Source of the DNA: Centrapalus pauciflorus
Lineage: Eukaryota > Streptophyta > Magnoliopsida > Asterales > Asteraceae
Direction of reading: 5' to 3'
Length of the DNA stretch: 64,000 nucleotides
Assembly (NCBI GenBank): GCA_020465985.1
Contig: JAANYP010009696.1
Span: forward strand, 1-64,000
The stretch's first letter is position 1. Every line of letters begins with the position of its first letter. This document shows, piece after piece, positions 53,990-64,000 of this stretch. Position numbers and translations under genes: made by a program. Under the pieces are notes generated by a model. That model saw only the letters and a list, made by a program, of their open reading frames with translations, was not told where the DNA came from and ran no database searches.

Positions 53990-54510
53990 CAATTTTAGGT
54001 TATTACCATCAAAATATTTAAGTGATTAACTTTAAGATCTAATTATACAATAGTATTAATTATTATCTAATTGTTTTTTAACTTACCTATGTTTATACCT
54101 TAGTATTTATGAACATGTTACATATATAATTCTGAAATTTACCTACTAAAAATTCCAATCCGACTACTCCCCGATTAATCCCCGCCTAGCCGATTAATCG
54201 CTAGTCCCCTGTCGGCCGGCCGACTACCGCCTAGCGACTTCAACAACACTGTCTGCGTGACGCGTTAAGATTTTCGAATTATGCATCACCTGATCCAATG
54301 GCTATAAAGTGGTTCTCCGGTTTTTTGATGCATTTGTGGTGGTGCATGGAGGTTTTTCAAGGTTTTCCGATGCATGTTGGTTTTCATATATATAGACCTA
54401 ATGTTTTAAAACATAACTTCAAAAGCTTTATCAACATAAATATATTAATATATATTTGATATAAGTATTAGGATGCCAATAAAAAATAATGTTATTTTTA
54501 TAAAAAATTA

Positions 54511-54866
54511 ACGTCATTTTTGACCATCCAACTTTTAGATTTGTCTTATTAGCCACTGAACTATATTTTTTACTCATTTAGCTATTAAAATTTAGTTTAG
54601 TGTTCTAAACTTCTAATTTGGAAAATGATTAAAAGTAATAGTTAAATGTGTACAAAATATGATAGTTTAATGGTCAAATGTGAACAAAATATGATAGTTT
54701 AGTGTCCAAATGTGTACAATTTTCAATGGCTAAACATATACAAAAATAGTTTGGTGATTAAATGCGTACACAAAAAAAAGTTTAATGGCTAAATGTGTAA
54801 AAAAAAATAATTTAGTGGTTAAATGCGACAAATTTGAAAGTTGGATGGTCAAAAATGACCTTAACG
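54511..54866. mobile_element. MITE with internal tandem repeats
   Basis: The inverted ends GTCATTTTTGACCATCCAAC and GTTGGATGGTCAAAAATGAC have TTAA at the boundary. The interior is about nine degenerate copies of a TAGTTTAATGGCTAAATGTG-like unit of about 30 bases. Confidence 0.7.
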
Positions 54867-55147
54867 GCTTAACCCTTTTATAGAAGTTAAATATGTTGTG
54901 TTTGTTTACTGTATAAATGAACTAACATAAACCAGTTTAATTTCATAACAAACTAACATGAAAGGGAAAAGTTTACCGTTCGTGTTCATTCATTTGTTCA
55001 TTTAATCTTAAACAAACAAACATGAAAAAGAAAATTTGTTCATTTAGCCGTTCATGTTCGTTCGGTTGTTCGAGTAACCTTAAACGAACTAACATGAACA
55101 AGCCTCCATTCGTGTTCATTAGGTTCATCTACAACCCTACACCCAAT

Positions 55148-55870
55148 TCATACCCAGTAGAGCTGCGATCTAAGAATCTGTTTGGTAGTTTCTTAATCAT
55201 TTAGCGCTAAATGATTTAGCGGGTCGAATGATTCAGAGGCCTAAAATGAAATTGGTTCGGGATGAAAACATATTGTTTGTTTTTATGCTTAATGAAATTG
55301 TTGAATGGACATAATTTCCATTTTAACCTTTATTTTATATATATATAATTAAAAAATACCATTTTATTGTTTCTTATTTATAATATAACGAGTTATGAAC
55401 ACCCCCGCATTGCTGCGGGGTCTAAATAATTAATTACAAAAATAAATAAATAAAAATACCTTTCAAACAATTCGAGTAAAGAAACACAACTAAACCAATA
55501 TCGAAGAGTGAAATTGAAAAGCCGATATAGATTCAAGAAGTAAGACAAATGCAACTATTAGTCGGTTCTTATCATTGGTTTTCTGGATTTTGCAATGCTC
55601 AAATTACAAACAATGTCTTATTAAATCGATTCGCAACCAGAATTTATTAATCAAATATTCATAACCATAATTTGAAAATTTGACATTGAATAGGTTTAAT
55701 CGTCAATTTAATACGATCAAATCAAATAAATTTATAACGGTAATGTCTCTAATACATCGATTAGAGTTTGTCAACGTTATAATAGTAATGTTCGAAATAC
55801 ATGATCATATTTAATAAAAAAATCTAAATATTAAATAGTTACATTTTAATTATAAAACAATTTCATTGGA
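55148..55870. other. AT-rich spacer with a GC hairpin
   Basis: No gene seen. CCCCGCATTGCTGCGGGG (about 55403-55420) is a strong hairpin. A related one, CCCGCGCTTCGCTGCGGG, is at about 41128. Confidence 0.4.
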
Positions 55871-56382
55871 ATTTGTATCGTGCATCTAAACAATAAAGTC
55901 TTTATTTATACAATTAAATATAACATAATAGTTTCAAATAACAACTACAACCATAAGTATACTTAAAATCATAATTTTAAGTATGTAAGAAAATGTTGTA
56001 ATAATATGTTAAAGGAGGACCAAATGAAAATTTATTAAACTAAAATGGCTAAATAAAAGATAACACTAACATGATGGTGTATTGTGAAAAAATTAAATTA
56101 AAAATTTTTAAAAAAATAAAACAATTTCATAAGAATTTTGTATCGTGCATCTGAATAATACTGTCTTTTTAATACAATTAAACATTATATAATAGTTTCA
56201 ACTAAATGAAAACTTATTAAACTAAAATGGCTAAATAAAAGATAATACTAAGATGAGGGTGTATTATGAAAATTTTAAATTTAAAATTATAAAAAAAGAA
56301 TTATAAAACAATTTTATTAGAAATTTGTATCGTGCATCTGAATAATAAAGTCTTTTTTTATACAATTAAACATAACATAATA
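55871..56382. repeat. Tandem repeat array, left part
   Basis: GTATCGTGCATCT marks units at 55875, 56140 and 56328. After removing the solo LTR the array continues at 63566 and 63890. Spacing is about 265 bases, with one shorter unit. Noncoding; related single copies lie at 40840-41100 and inside 41250-41662. Confidence 0.75.
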
Positions 56383-56452
56383 TGTAACATCCAAATTTTG
56401 GGATAGGGACGTGAAATTATTTGAGTGGTTGATTTTAATATTACATTGAGCT

Positions 56453-56843
56453 CTTGGTTTTAAAAAGCGCGAGGCGTACTGTTGCGAAAAGGTATCTGAA
56501 GCCCGAGGCGTGAGGCGCGGTGTGAGGCGCGCGCATCACGTACGCGAGGCGCACTTGTTTTGGTATCATAATTTATATACAGTAACACATTAATACTACT
56601 TTAACAACTGAAAATGTAAAATACCAAATTCTAAAATACCAAAATATAGAATATATACACAATCTTCTTTACAAATTTGAATTACTTTAACAATTAATAA
56701 AGGAGGGACTCATTTTCTTCTTTTCTGGGCCAAATTTAATGAAACGACAAGGAGGCGCTCGCAACAGCACGTGTTGCGCAAGGCTTTGAGCCTCGATGAG
56801 CCTCCCGCCTCACTGAGCCTGAAGCGCGCTTTTTAAAACACAG
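56453..56843. mobile_element. hAT-type MITE inside the solo LTR
   Basis: Ends CTTGGTTTTAAAAAGCGCG and CGCGCTTTTTAAAACACAG are flanked by the 8 bp duplication ATTGAGCT (56445-56452, 56844-56851). GAGGCG-type boxes near both ends are inverted. 391 bp, noncoding. Confidence 0.85.
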
Positions 56844-57657
56844 ATTGAGCTGGGTGAATTATTGAGTTATACGTGGAACCGTCACGTGATAATATTTTGG
56901 GTTAACCGGGTGACGGAATTAAGGTTTAATTAAAGATTATAATATTGATGAATATTAATTAAATTGGGATCGGTGATATAAAATTTGGGTTTTGGATAAC
57001 AGGATCGGATATTGGGTGTCGAACCGAGTTAAACCTAAAACGTATATATTGTTCATTCCTTTGCTTCCTCTTTTCATTTCTCTCAAACCAGAGCCATAGG
57101 TGTGTGGGTGTGTTTTACTTCAAGAAGCTGCAACAACAAGAATTCAATTTCCAAATTGGGATTGAAGTGCTAAACTCTCATCTTCTTCATTCTCCTCCAT
57201 TAAAGAAGCTTGAGGCAAGTCTCAGAGCTTGAAATCAAGCATTAAATTCATGGGTTTTGAGATGATAGTTAATACCAAATGATTGGGGTTGTGCCTATAT
57301 GTGTAAATTATGTTTTTAGGCAAATTCATGAGCTAAAAACAACCTAAAATCGAATTTCAAGGGAAAAAAGAGGAAGCTGGACGGAGCAGAGTACGAGCAA
57401 GATAAACCACGGAAAATCTGTGAGAGTCGTGGTCGACTTTCTTCATGGTCACGACTTTTCTCGTAGTCATGACTATTTGCATTGTCACGACTTTCTCGTG
57501 GTCATGACCTTTTTTGTGGTCACGACTTACCAGATTTCATGCAATTAGCTTTTGGCTTGATGTTAATTGATTTATCGGGTTGGGGGAAGCTTGTGGGAAG
57601 GGTTATAAAATGGGTTTAAGAGTTTCGTGAGTTATATTAGTAATGTCGGGTTATCAT

Positions 57658-57817
57658 TGTTAGGAATTTAAGGAAATTTAGAGAGAAATCTTTTATTGAA
57701 TGAACTGATTACAATGGAGAGGTCAGCCCTTATTTATAGGCTACGAGATTACAATACAAGGGAAAATAAGGAAATACAACTAACTATACAAGTGAATTAA
57801 AGTCACTTCACTCAACA
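57658..57817 (-). repeat. E5 3' LTR
   Basis: TGTTAGGAATTTAAGG to TTCACTCAACA on the + strand. The TATA box on the - strand, TATAAATA, is at 57731-57738. Confidence 0.96.
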
Positions 57818-57832
57818 AATCTCCACCTTGAC
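57818..57832 (-). promoter_or_regulatory. E5 polypurine tract
   Basis: On the - strand GTCAAGGTGGAGATT precedes the LTR; the tract is interrupted by T. Confidence 0.8.
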
Positions 57833-57864
57833 TTTAATTCTACTAAAGTCAAAAACAGAAAATT

Positions 57865-60309
57865 CTATTTCCATCTATCTATGTTTAGGAGATCTAAACA
57901 ATGTCTAAATTTGTGTAATGGAACGGGTTTAGTTAGCGCATCTGCTGGGTTGTCTTCTGTCTTCACCTTCTTCACTTTAACTCTCCTTTCGGAACGTATA
58001 AAGTGATAACGAACATCTATATGTTTCGTTCTCTCGTGATGCACTTGATCTTTCGCGAGACAAATTGCACTAAGGCTGTCACAAAACACAACAGCCTGAT
58101 CTTGATGAAATCCAAGGTCTCCAAGCAAGCCTTTCAGCCAGATACCCTCCTTTGCAGCCTCTGTGAGCGCCATATACTCCGCCTCTGTTGTGGACAACGC
58201 GACTGAAGGCTGCAATGTAGCTTTCCAACTCACTATACCTTCTCCAACAGTGAATACATATCCTGTTAACGACCTTCGAGTATCTATATCAGCTGCATAA
58301 TCTGAATCAGAAAATCCAGCCACAAAACAGTCTCTATTTCCTCCGTAAATGAGACCCACATCTGCCGAACCCTTAAGGTATCGAAAAATTCTCTTAACGG
58401 CAACCCAATGCTCCTTTCCAGGACATGCCATGTAGCGAGAAACAACACTTATAGCATGAGCTATGTCCGGCCTAGTGCACACCATAACGTACATAAGACT
58501 TCCCACAGCACTTGAATACGGGACTTTGCTCATGTATTCCACTTCAGCCTCTGTTTGAGGAGCCAATTCTGCTGAAATTCTGAAATTTGCGGACGAAGGA
58601 GTATTCAATGGCTTTGCTGAAGCCATGCCAAACCGAGATAGAATCTTCAAAATATAACTTTTCTGTGACAAGAAAAGCTTATGCTCATATCTGTCTCGGA
58701 CAATTTCCATCCCAAGAATCTTTTGGGCAGCTCCTAAGTCTTTCATATCAAACTCAGAATTTAGTAATTGCTTCAACTTAACAATATCAGCCTTGTCTCG
58801 AGCTGCCACCAGCATGTCGTCGACATAAAGAAGCAAATATACGTGCGAACCATCAGCTACCTTCTTATGATATATGCAGCAATCATAAGGACTCCGATTG
58901 AAGTCATGACTCACCATAAAGCTGTCAAATCGCTTATACCATTGCCTTGGGGATTGCTTCAATCCATACAACGATTTCTTAAGCTTGCAAACATGATCTT
59001 CTTTTCCATGAACCACAAACCCCTCCGGTTGATTCATATATATTTCTTCCTCAAGATCCCCATGCAAAAACGCTGTTTTAACATCTAATTGTTCCAACTC
59101 CAGATTTTGTTGAGCCACTAGAGCCAACAACACTCTAATGGATGTATGACGCACCACCGGTGAGAATATTTCGTTGTAATCAATCCCATGCTCTTGACTA
59201 TAGCCTCTAGCCACTAACCGAGCTTTATATCTCACTTTTTCTGATTCTGGCAGCCCCAATTTTAGCTTGAAAATCCATTTGCAGGTCACCACTCTCCTGC
59301 CTTTAGGAAGTTTTACCAACTCCCATGTCCTATTCTTGTGAAGGGACTCCATCTCTTCACCCATGGCTCCTATCCAAACATCCACCTCCTTAGATGTTAT
59401 TGCTTCTTTAAAATTGGATGGCTCATTAAGCTCCACCATCTCTTCAGCAACTTGAAGAGCATATGCTACCATATCATCAAAGCCATATCGATTAGGTCTA
59501 TTAACTTGTCTCCGGGGCTTGTCTAATGCTATGGACCGAAATTCCATAGATTGAGACTGTTCAACTGAGCCTGTTTGAGTCAAACTACTAGGCTGTCCAG
59601 CAGTAGATACGGGTTGTCCAGCAGCAGGTCCACCTTCATCAGCATCATCATCTAAATCATACTCCACCTCTTCCGAGACACTTTCCTCTTGGTCTTTTGG
59701 AGTCAACGAATGACGAGAGTCGCCCATCATATTTTTCTCATCAAATATTACATCACGACTTAGAAGAACCTTCTTATCATCAACCGACCAGATTCGATAA
59801 CCTTTAATTCCAGACCCGTAACCCATAAACAGCCCCCTTTTCGACCTTGGCTCTAATTTTCCTTCACTCACATGATAGTAGCAAGGACAACCAAACACCC
59901 GTAGCTCGTTGTAATCTGCCGGTTTACCGGCCCACAACTCAATGGGGGTTTTGCAGTCAATTGCCGTTGCTGGAGTTCTATTCACCAAGTAGCAGATCGT
60001 GTTTAATGCTTCTGCCCAAAAACCTCTAGTCAGCCCCGCATTTGACAACACACATCTAACCCTTTCTAGCAACGTTCTATTCATCCTCTCGGCCACTCCA
60101 TTTTGCTGCGGAGTGTGTCTAACCGTCCGGTGCCTTGCAATCCCTTCATCCTTGCAAAATTGATCAAATTCGTTAGAGCAAAACTCTAAACCATTGTCGG
60201 TTCGCAACCTTTTCACCTTTCTCCCAACTTGATTCTCAACAAGAGTCTTCCAATCTTTGAACTTACCAAATGCCTCACTCTTATGTTTCATGACAAACAC
60301 CCATGTCAT
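57865..60309 (-). CDS. E5 integrase (core onward), reverse transcriptase and RNase H
   Basis: The 814-residue ORF opens in the integrase core ([17 protein letters not shown]). It has [12 protein letters not shown] (Asp) and [17 protein letters not shown] (Glu). RT follows with [25 protein letters not shown] and YVDDM at about residue 495, then RNase H with [19 protein letters not shown] and [11 protein letters not shown]. The first Met is internal; the frame should join the upstream ORF, which overlaps it out of frame at about 60310-60400. It ends 47 bases before the LTR. Confidence 0.92.
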   Translation of the reverse strand: MTWVFVMKHKSEAFGKFKDWKTLVENQVGRKVKRLRTDNGLEFCSNEFDQFCKDEGIARHRTVRHTPQQNGVAERMNRTLLERVRCVLSNAGLTRGFWAEALNTICYLVNRTPATAIDCKTPIELWAGKPADYNELRVFGCPCYYHVSEGKLEPRSKRGLFMGYGSGIKGYRIWSVDDKKVLLSRDVIFDEKNMMGDSRHSLTPKDQEESVSEEVEYDLDDDADEGGPAAGQPVSTAGQPSSLTQTGSVEQSQSMEFRSIALDKPRRQVNRPNRYGFDDMVAYALQVAEEMVELNEPSNFKEAITSKEVDVWIGAMGEEMESLHKNRTWELVKLPKGRRVVTCKWIFKLKLGLPESEKVRYKARLVARGYSQEHGIDYNEIFSPVVRHTSIRVLLALVAQQNLELEQLDVKTAFLHGDLEEEIYMNQPEGFVVHGKEDHVCKLKKSLYGLKQSPRQWYKRFDSFMVSHDFNRSPYDCCIYHKKVADGSHVYLLLYVDDMLVAARDKADIVKLKQLLNSEFDMKDLGAAQKILGMEIVRDRYEHKLFLSQKSYILKILSRFGMASAKPLNTPSSANFRISAELAPQTEAEVEYMSKVPYSSAVGSLMYVMVCTRPDIAHAISVVSRYMACPGKEHWVAVKRIFRYLKGSADVGLIYGGNRDCFVAGFSDSDYAADIDTRRSLTGYVFTVGEGIVSWKATLQPSVALSTTEAEYMALTEAAKEGIWLKGLLGDLGFHQDQAVVFCDSLSAICLAKDQVHHERTKHIDVRYHFIRSERRVKVKKVKTEDNPADALTKPVPLHKFRHCLDLLNIDRWK

Positions 60310-60310
60310 C

Positions 60311-61846
60311 CTAGAGTAGTCGTCGATAATTGAGAGAAAATATCGGGCACCACCAATCGAAGGAACTTGCGACGGCCCAACAATCAGCGTGTAAATAATC
60401 CAAGGTGGATTTGGTTGTTTGCACCGCCTTTGAAAAACTCACTCTCTTTTGTTTACCAAAAATACAATGTTCACATAGGCCAAGTTCAGCAACTTTATGG
60501 CCTCCAAGAAGCCCCCTCTTGCTGAGTATTACCATGCCTTTCTCACCTACATGCCCTAATCGCATATGCCACAATCGTGTCAAATCAGCCTCGGTTTTCT
60601 CAGCACTTAAGGCCGGTGCTGCTGTCCCTACAACCGTTCTTCCTTCAAGAACGTATAACGTGCCTTTCTTGACTCCTTTCATCACTACTAGAGCACCTTT
60701 CAAAACCCGTAGAACTCCCTTTTCACAGCTGTATTTGAAGCCTTTAGAATCCAAAGCTCCCAAGGACACTAGATTCTTTTTCAAATCAGGTACGTGACGG
60801 ACATCACCCAAAATTCTCACCACTCCATCGTGCATCTTGACACTTATTGAGCCAATTCCAGCAACCTTACATGGAACATTGTTTCCCATCAAAACACTTC
60901 CTGTCTCAACCTTTTCGTAAGTGTCAAACCAGCCTTTATTCGGTGTCATATGAAATGAACAACCAGAGTCAAGAATCCATTCATCTTGCTGACTTTTACA
61001 TCCAGCAACCACCGAAAGCACTAAATCAGCCTCTGAACCCGAATCGTCATCAGCAACAGCAGCGGAACCTTTTTCGTTGCGTTTCGGACATTCGTTCTTC
61101 CAATGTCCGGTGGCACCACACTTGTGACAAACGTCTTTCGGGCCAGGTTTCGAACCTCTACCCCTTGATCTAGATCGACCTTTTCCTTTCCATTTTCCTT
61201 TTCCTTTCTCTCGGCCTCTTTCTCTACCTCGGTCTCTTTCCCCATTCACCACCGACAAGCCAACCGATTGGCTTTCGGTTCCATTTCCGGACGCTTTATG
61301 GCGCAACTCTCTCGAATGCAGGCTTGATCTCACTTCTTCCAGTGTGATCGTGTCCCTTCCGACAACAAACGAGTTCACAAAATTTTCGTACGACGGAGAC
61401 AACGAAACCAGCAAAATGAGGGCAGCATCCTCATCTTCAATCTTGACCTCGACATTCTTTAAATCCATAAGAATGGAGTTTAACTCGTCAAGATGTTCCT
61501 TCAACGCCATCCCTTCCTTCATACGAAGCGCGAACAACCGTTGTTTTAACAAAAGCTTGTTCGTCAAAGACTTAGTCATGTACAATGACTCAAGTTTCAA
61601 CCACAATCCAGCCGCACTTTCTTCATCAGCAACTTCGTAAAGAACCTCATCCGACAATGACAATAAAATTGTCGAATGTGCCTTCTCATCTTGCTGATCG
61701 AAGTCATTTCTGTCCATTGTTTCTGGCCTTGGACCAGCGAGAGGTGTCCACAATCCATCTCGTTTCAGTAACGCTCGCATCTTGAGCCGCCACAAACTGA
61801 AGTTGTTCTTCCCGGTGAATTTATCAATCTTGATTTGTGAAGGCAT
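60311..61846 (-). CDS. E5 Gag, protease and integrase N-terminus
   Basis: It starts [20 protein letters not shown], the normal Tork-type beginning. The gag domain spans residues 1-190 ([20 protein letters not shown]). A basic [14 protein letters not shown] tract follows, then a CCHC knuckle ([14 protein letters not shown]) at about residues 238-251. The protease site [13 protein letters not shown] comes next, then pre-integrase [13 protein letters not shown] with C..C ([11 protein letters not shown]). Just after LDYLHAD, the first catalytic Asp region, an indel puts the frame off; the residues that follow are out of register until the stop. Confidence 0.93.
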   Translation of the reverse strand: MPSQIKIDKFTGKNNFSLWRLKMRALLKRDGLWTPLAGPRPETMDRNDFDQQDEKAHSTILLSLSDEVLYEVADEESAAGLWLKLESLYMTKSLTNKLLLKQRLFALRMKEGMALKEHLDELNSILMDLKNVEVKIEDEDAALILLVSLSPSYENFVNSFVVGRDTITLEEVRSSLHSRELRHKASGNGTESQSVGLSVVNGERDRGRERGREKGKGKWKGKGRSRSRGRGSKPGPKDVCHKCGATGHWKNECPKRNEKGSAAVADDDSGSEADLVLSVVAGCKSQQDEWILDSGCSFHMTPNKGWFDTYEKVETGSVLMGNNVPCKVAGIGSISVKMHDGVVRILGDVRHVPDLKKNLVSLGALDSKGFKYSCEKGVLRVLKGALVVMKGVKKGTLYVLEGRTVVGTAAPALSAEKTEADLTRLWHMRLGHVGEKGMVILSKRGLLGGHKVAELGLCEHCIFGKQKRVSFSKAVQTTKSTLDYLHADCWAVASSFDWWCPIFSLNYRRLL

Positions 61847-62390
61847 TTTCTTAAAGTCTTGACAGAATCTTGGCTCACGGAAATTTCAAGAAACTGGAAG
61901 TAGACTCAAGAAGAATTGAAATCGATTTGCCCAGACTTGTGCGCTGATTTCCTTTCTTGGGGAGAAACGACTTTCAGAAATCAATTACTTAGCAACAAAC
62001 GATTTTCAGAAATCAATTAGCCCTCCTACTCGTCAATTTCAATCACGTCAAGAAATTGCCCGTCAATTTCCAATCACGTCAAATCAGAAATTGGAACACC
62101 AATGGTCAAAATTGACCACCAAAACCTTCAATTGGTGATATCGTAAGCCTGAATCAAGAACTCCACCTTGAATCGATCACCAAAATGATTGCGTCTCACC
62201 CAATTGAACAATTTCTGAAATCAATTGCCGACTTCAAATTCAATTTTTTTTTTGAAAGCGCACTCCACTATCAATTGCCAATTTCAATTTGGCCAAGAGC
62301 AATCTCTAATTTCTATTATTAAATCTCAGATTGAAAAAAAACGAACAAGAAGCAAAGAGAACTAGAAGCGTGATCTGATCGAAACCTGTC

Positions 62391-62404
62391 CTCTGATACC
62401 AGTT
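62391..62404 (-). promoter_or_regulatory. E5 primer binding site (tRNA-iMet)
   Basis: On the - strand AACTGGTATCAGAG follows the 5' LTR. Confidence 0.92.
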
Positions 62405-62564
62405 TGTTAGGAATTTAAGGAAATTTAGAGAGAAATCTTTTATTGAATGAACTGATTACAATGGAGAGGTCAGCCCTTATTTATAGGCTACGAGATTACA
62501 ATACAAGGGAAAATAAGGAAATACAACTAACTATACAAGTGAATTAAAGTCACTTCACTCAACA
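62405..62564 (-). repeat. E5 5' LTR
   Basis: Identical to 57658-57817 in my reading; TATA box on the - strand at 62478-62485. Confidence 0.96.
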
Positions 62565-63354
62565 ATCATATTGTGATTCCAGGGTCTCGAGTTGATAGGG
62601 TTGGGAAAGGGCGGGGAATCGAGACTGAGTAGTGTCGCTAGCAGGGCAGGTGAGTTTGCATGTTTTTCTGAGATACTTGTACGATTATTTATTATACTTG
62701 CATGATCTTTTACTGAGCTTTTTATGAGATATTACGAGTTTTCTTACGAGCTTTTATTGAGATATTATCATGCATGTATTATTGTGTTGTATTGAGAACT
62801 GTGTTTTATAATATGAGATTTGAGACACTTGAGCTTTCGAGATACTAAACCGTACGGCTAGACATGGGTGGGTCGCTCCCGATTCCCCTTTTGAGTCCTA
62901 ACGACTGCTTTATGCGGTCTAGGGATTTGGGTACGTGGATTCGTCCACACGGGATGAGTACCTATTTGAGCTACTCTGTGGGATCTCATATACTTGTTCA
63001 GTGAACATTTTATTACTGAGTTTATTTCTTTTATCGAGCTTTATAATCGTACACTAACACTTGCATTCTCACCAGCTTTAGCTGACCCTGTGTGTGTTAT
63101 TGTGTGTGTCCCAGGTGACCGGAGCGCTAGTAGGCCTGTTGGACGACCAAAGTAGGGTTACTGTTAGTTATATTTCGGGGTTGTCATGTATACTTCGGAT
63201 AGGTTGCTCTTTCCGTGACTTGGTTATGTAAATTAATGTTTTAAAAGTATCGGGTTTCCACGTGTTTATGTTGGGAATAGTTAGAAGTTATTATATTATA
63301 TTGTTGATGATGTGTCATTTACGTGCCAATTGGGATTAGTTCGAGGGTGTTACA

Positions 63355-64000
63355 TAATAGTTTCAAAAGACAACTAACATAAGTATAATTAAAATCATAA
63401 TTTTAAGTATGTAAGAAAATTATGTAATAATATGTTAAAAGATGACCAAATAAAAATTTATTAAAATAAAATGGCTAAATAAAAGATAACACTAAGATGA
63501 GAGTGTATTGTGAAAAAAATTAATTTAAAAATTAAAAGAAGATAAAATAACTTCATTTGAATTTTGTATCGTGCATCTGAATAATAAAGTCTTTTTAATA
63601 CAATTAAACATAATATAATAGTTTTAAAAGACAACTACAAACATAAGTATAATTAAAATCATAAATTTAAGTATGTAAGAAAATGTTGTAATAATAAACA
63701 TTAAAAGATTACTAAATGAAAATTTATTAAAATAAAAGGGCTAAATAAATAAAAACACTAAGATGAGGGTGTATTATGAAAAATGTAAATTAAAAATTAA
63801 AAAAAAAAAGACAAAAAGAAAAATCCTCATTGGTAGAGAGGATTTGATAAATGTATATTAAAAAAATAAAATAATTTTATTAGAATTTTGTATCGTGCAT
63901 CTGAAAAATAAAGTCTTTATAATATAACTAAACATAATATAATAGTTTTAAAACACAAATACAAACATAAGTATAATTAAAATCATAATTTTAAGTATGC
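63355..64000. repeat. Tandem repeat array, right part
   Basis: Continuation of the array at 55871-56382 after the solo LTR, with unit marks at 63566 and 63890. It runs out of the window. Confidence 0.75.

Larger units (their letters stand above)
51645..54252. mobile_element. Nested inverted-repeat element, layer 3 (AATGTTGTAAAAATCGG family)
   Basis: The left end AATGTTGTAAAAATCGGCC and GCGGCTAGGCGG are inverted at 54150-54250 (CCGCCTAGCGACTTCAACAA). The right half (53985-54250) is paralogous to that of the layer-4 copy at 53690-53950, so an element of one family is sitting inside another copy of it. ORFs at 51676-52112 are low-complexity. Confidence 0.7.
51511..54395. mobile_element. Nested inverted-repeat element, layer 2
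   Basis: GAAAACCAACATGTATCGGA at the left and its inverted near-copy at 54350-54390, then CTCCATGCACCACCACAAAT and ATGCATCA in both, define ends of 60-70 bp. Its interior is almost wholly layer 3. Confidence 0.75.
51265..55139. mobile_element. hAT-type element, outermost layer of a nested stack
   Basis: The perfect 12 bp ends TAGGGTTGTAGA and TCTACAACCCTA lie inside a perfect 8 bp duplication, CACCCAAT (51257-51264, 55140-55147). Its own sequence (TTCATTTA- and TTCGTTCG-rich) is at 51265-51505 and 54880-55139; the rest is later insertions. No transposase seen. Confidence 0.85.
57658..62564 (-). mobile_element. E5: young Tork-type Ty1/Copia element
   Basis: The 160 bp LTRs (57658-57817, 62405-62564) are identical in my reading; the duplication ATCAT is perfect (57653-57657, 62565-62569). 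The primer site, one long gag-pol region and a purine tract are all present on the - strand. The polyprotein resembles the tobacco Tnt1 group (Tork lineage), which is established for short-LTR, about 5 kb Copia elements. A single frame break in integrase prevents a full polyprotein. Confidence 0.95.
56383..63354. mobile_element. Solo LTR (about 2 kb) split by a MITE and a Copia element
   Basis: It begins TGTAACATCC and ends GGGTGTTACA; the 5 bp duplication TAATA is perfect (56378-56382, 63355-63359). Without the MITE and the Tork element the LTR is about 1.7 kb. There is no internal domain or partner LTR, so it is a solo LTR left by recombination. Ty3-type is likely from the ends but not proven. 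A CT-rich leader-like stretch (57050-57200) and TATAT upstream suggest a + strand promoter. Confidence 0.85.

Overview
This is plant nuclear DNA. The tRNA-iMet primer sites, Ty1/Copia polyproteins, MITEs and a spliced nuclear gene place it in a eudicot. The accessory ORF carried by several of the retroelements resembles ORFs common in Asteraceae Copia elements, so a composite is my best guess, from memory of such sequences rather than from a search. One host gene is visible; almost everything else is transposable element.

Region 1 (1-26459) is a nested stack. The outermost layer, E1, is a very long Ty1/Copia element of SIRE-like layout on the + strand. Its 5' LTR lies before the window. It carries gag, a coiled-coil spacer, protease, integrase, RT-RNase H (983-8035), an internal promoter-like leader, an accessory ORF (22664-26099), a polypurine tract and a 3' LTR (26116-26459). 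It is interrupted by E2 (9657-22420, target duplication AAATA), a Copia derivative that keeps gag and an accessory ORF but has lost most of pol. E2's 5' LTR is interrupted at its TATA box by E3 (9965-15253, - strand, target duplication CAATA), a very young non-autonomous element whose 326 bp LTRs differ at one base.

Region 2 (28223-39901) is E4, a complete but decayed - strand Copia of the same layout as E1: gag, protease, integrase, RT, leader, accessory ORF. Its duplication CGCGC lies in an alternating purine-pyrimidine tract.

Region 3 (40651-48916, - strand) is the 3' part of a Strawberry-notch/FORGETTER1 gene. Twenty-four exons join in one open frame (about 829 codons) covering a PHD finger and the C-terminal helicase lobe. 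Its introns hold several MITEs and microsatellites. The N-terminal exons are not in the window.

Region 4 (48917-64000) lies upstream of those exons, probably in a giant intron or past a gene break. It holds a Russian-doll stack of inverted-repeat elements inside a hAT-type element (51265-55139). It also holds a solo LTR (56383-63354) inserted in a ~265 bp tandem array. That LTR itself carries a hAT-type MITE and a young Tork-type Copia (57658-62564) with identical LTRs and a frameshift in integrase.

The most unusual signals are RNA-level structures in the Copia elements. (a) A tandem array of short hairpins with compensatory stem changes lies at the same place, just after the spacer ORF, in both E1 and E3. 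(b) A different triplicated hairpin with changing outer stems lies downstream of pol in E4. (c) Arrays of short TTCGG or CTCGAA motifs fill the gag leader and recur in the leader of the accessory ORF. (d) An apparent internal promoter plus leader intron precedes the accessory ORF in two families.
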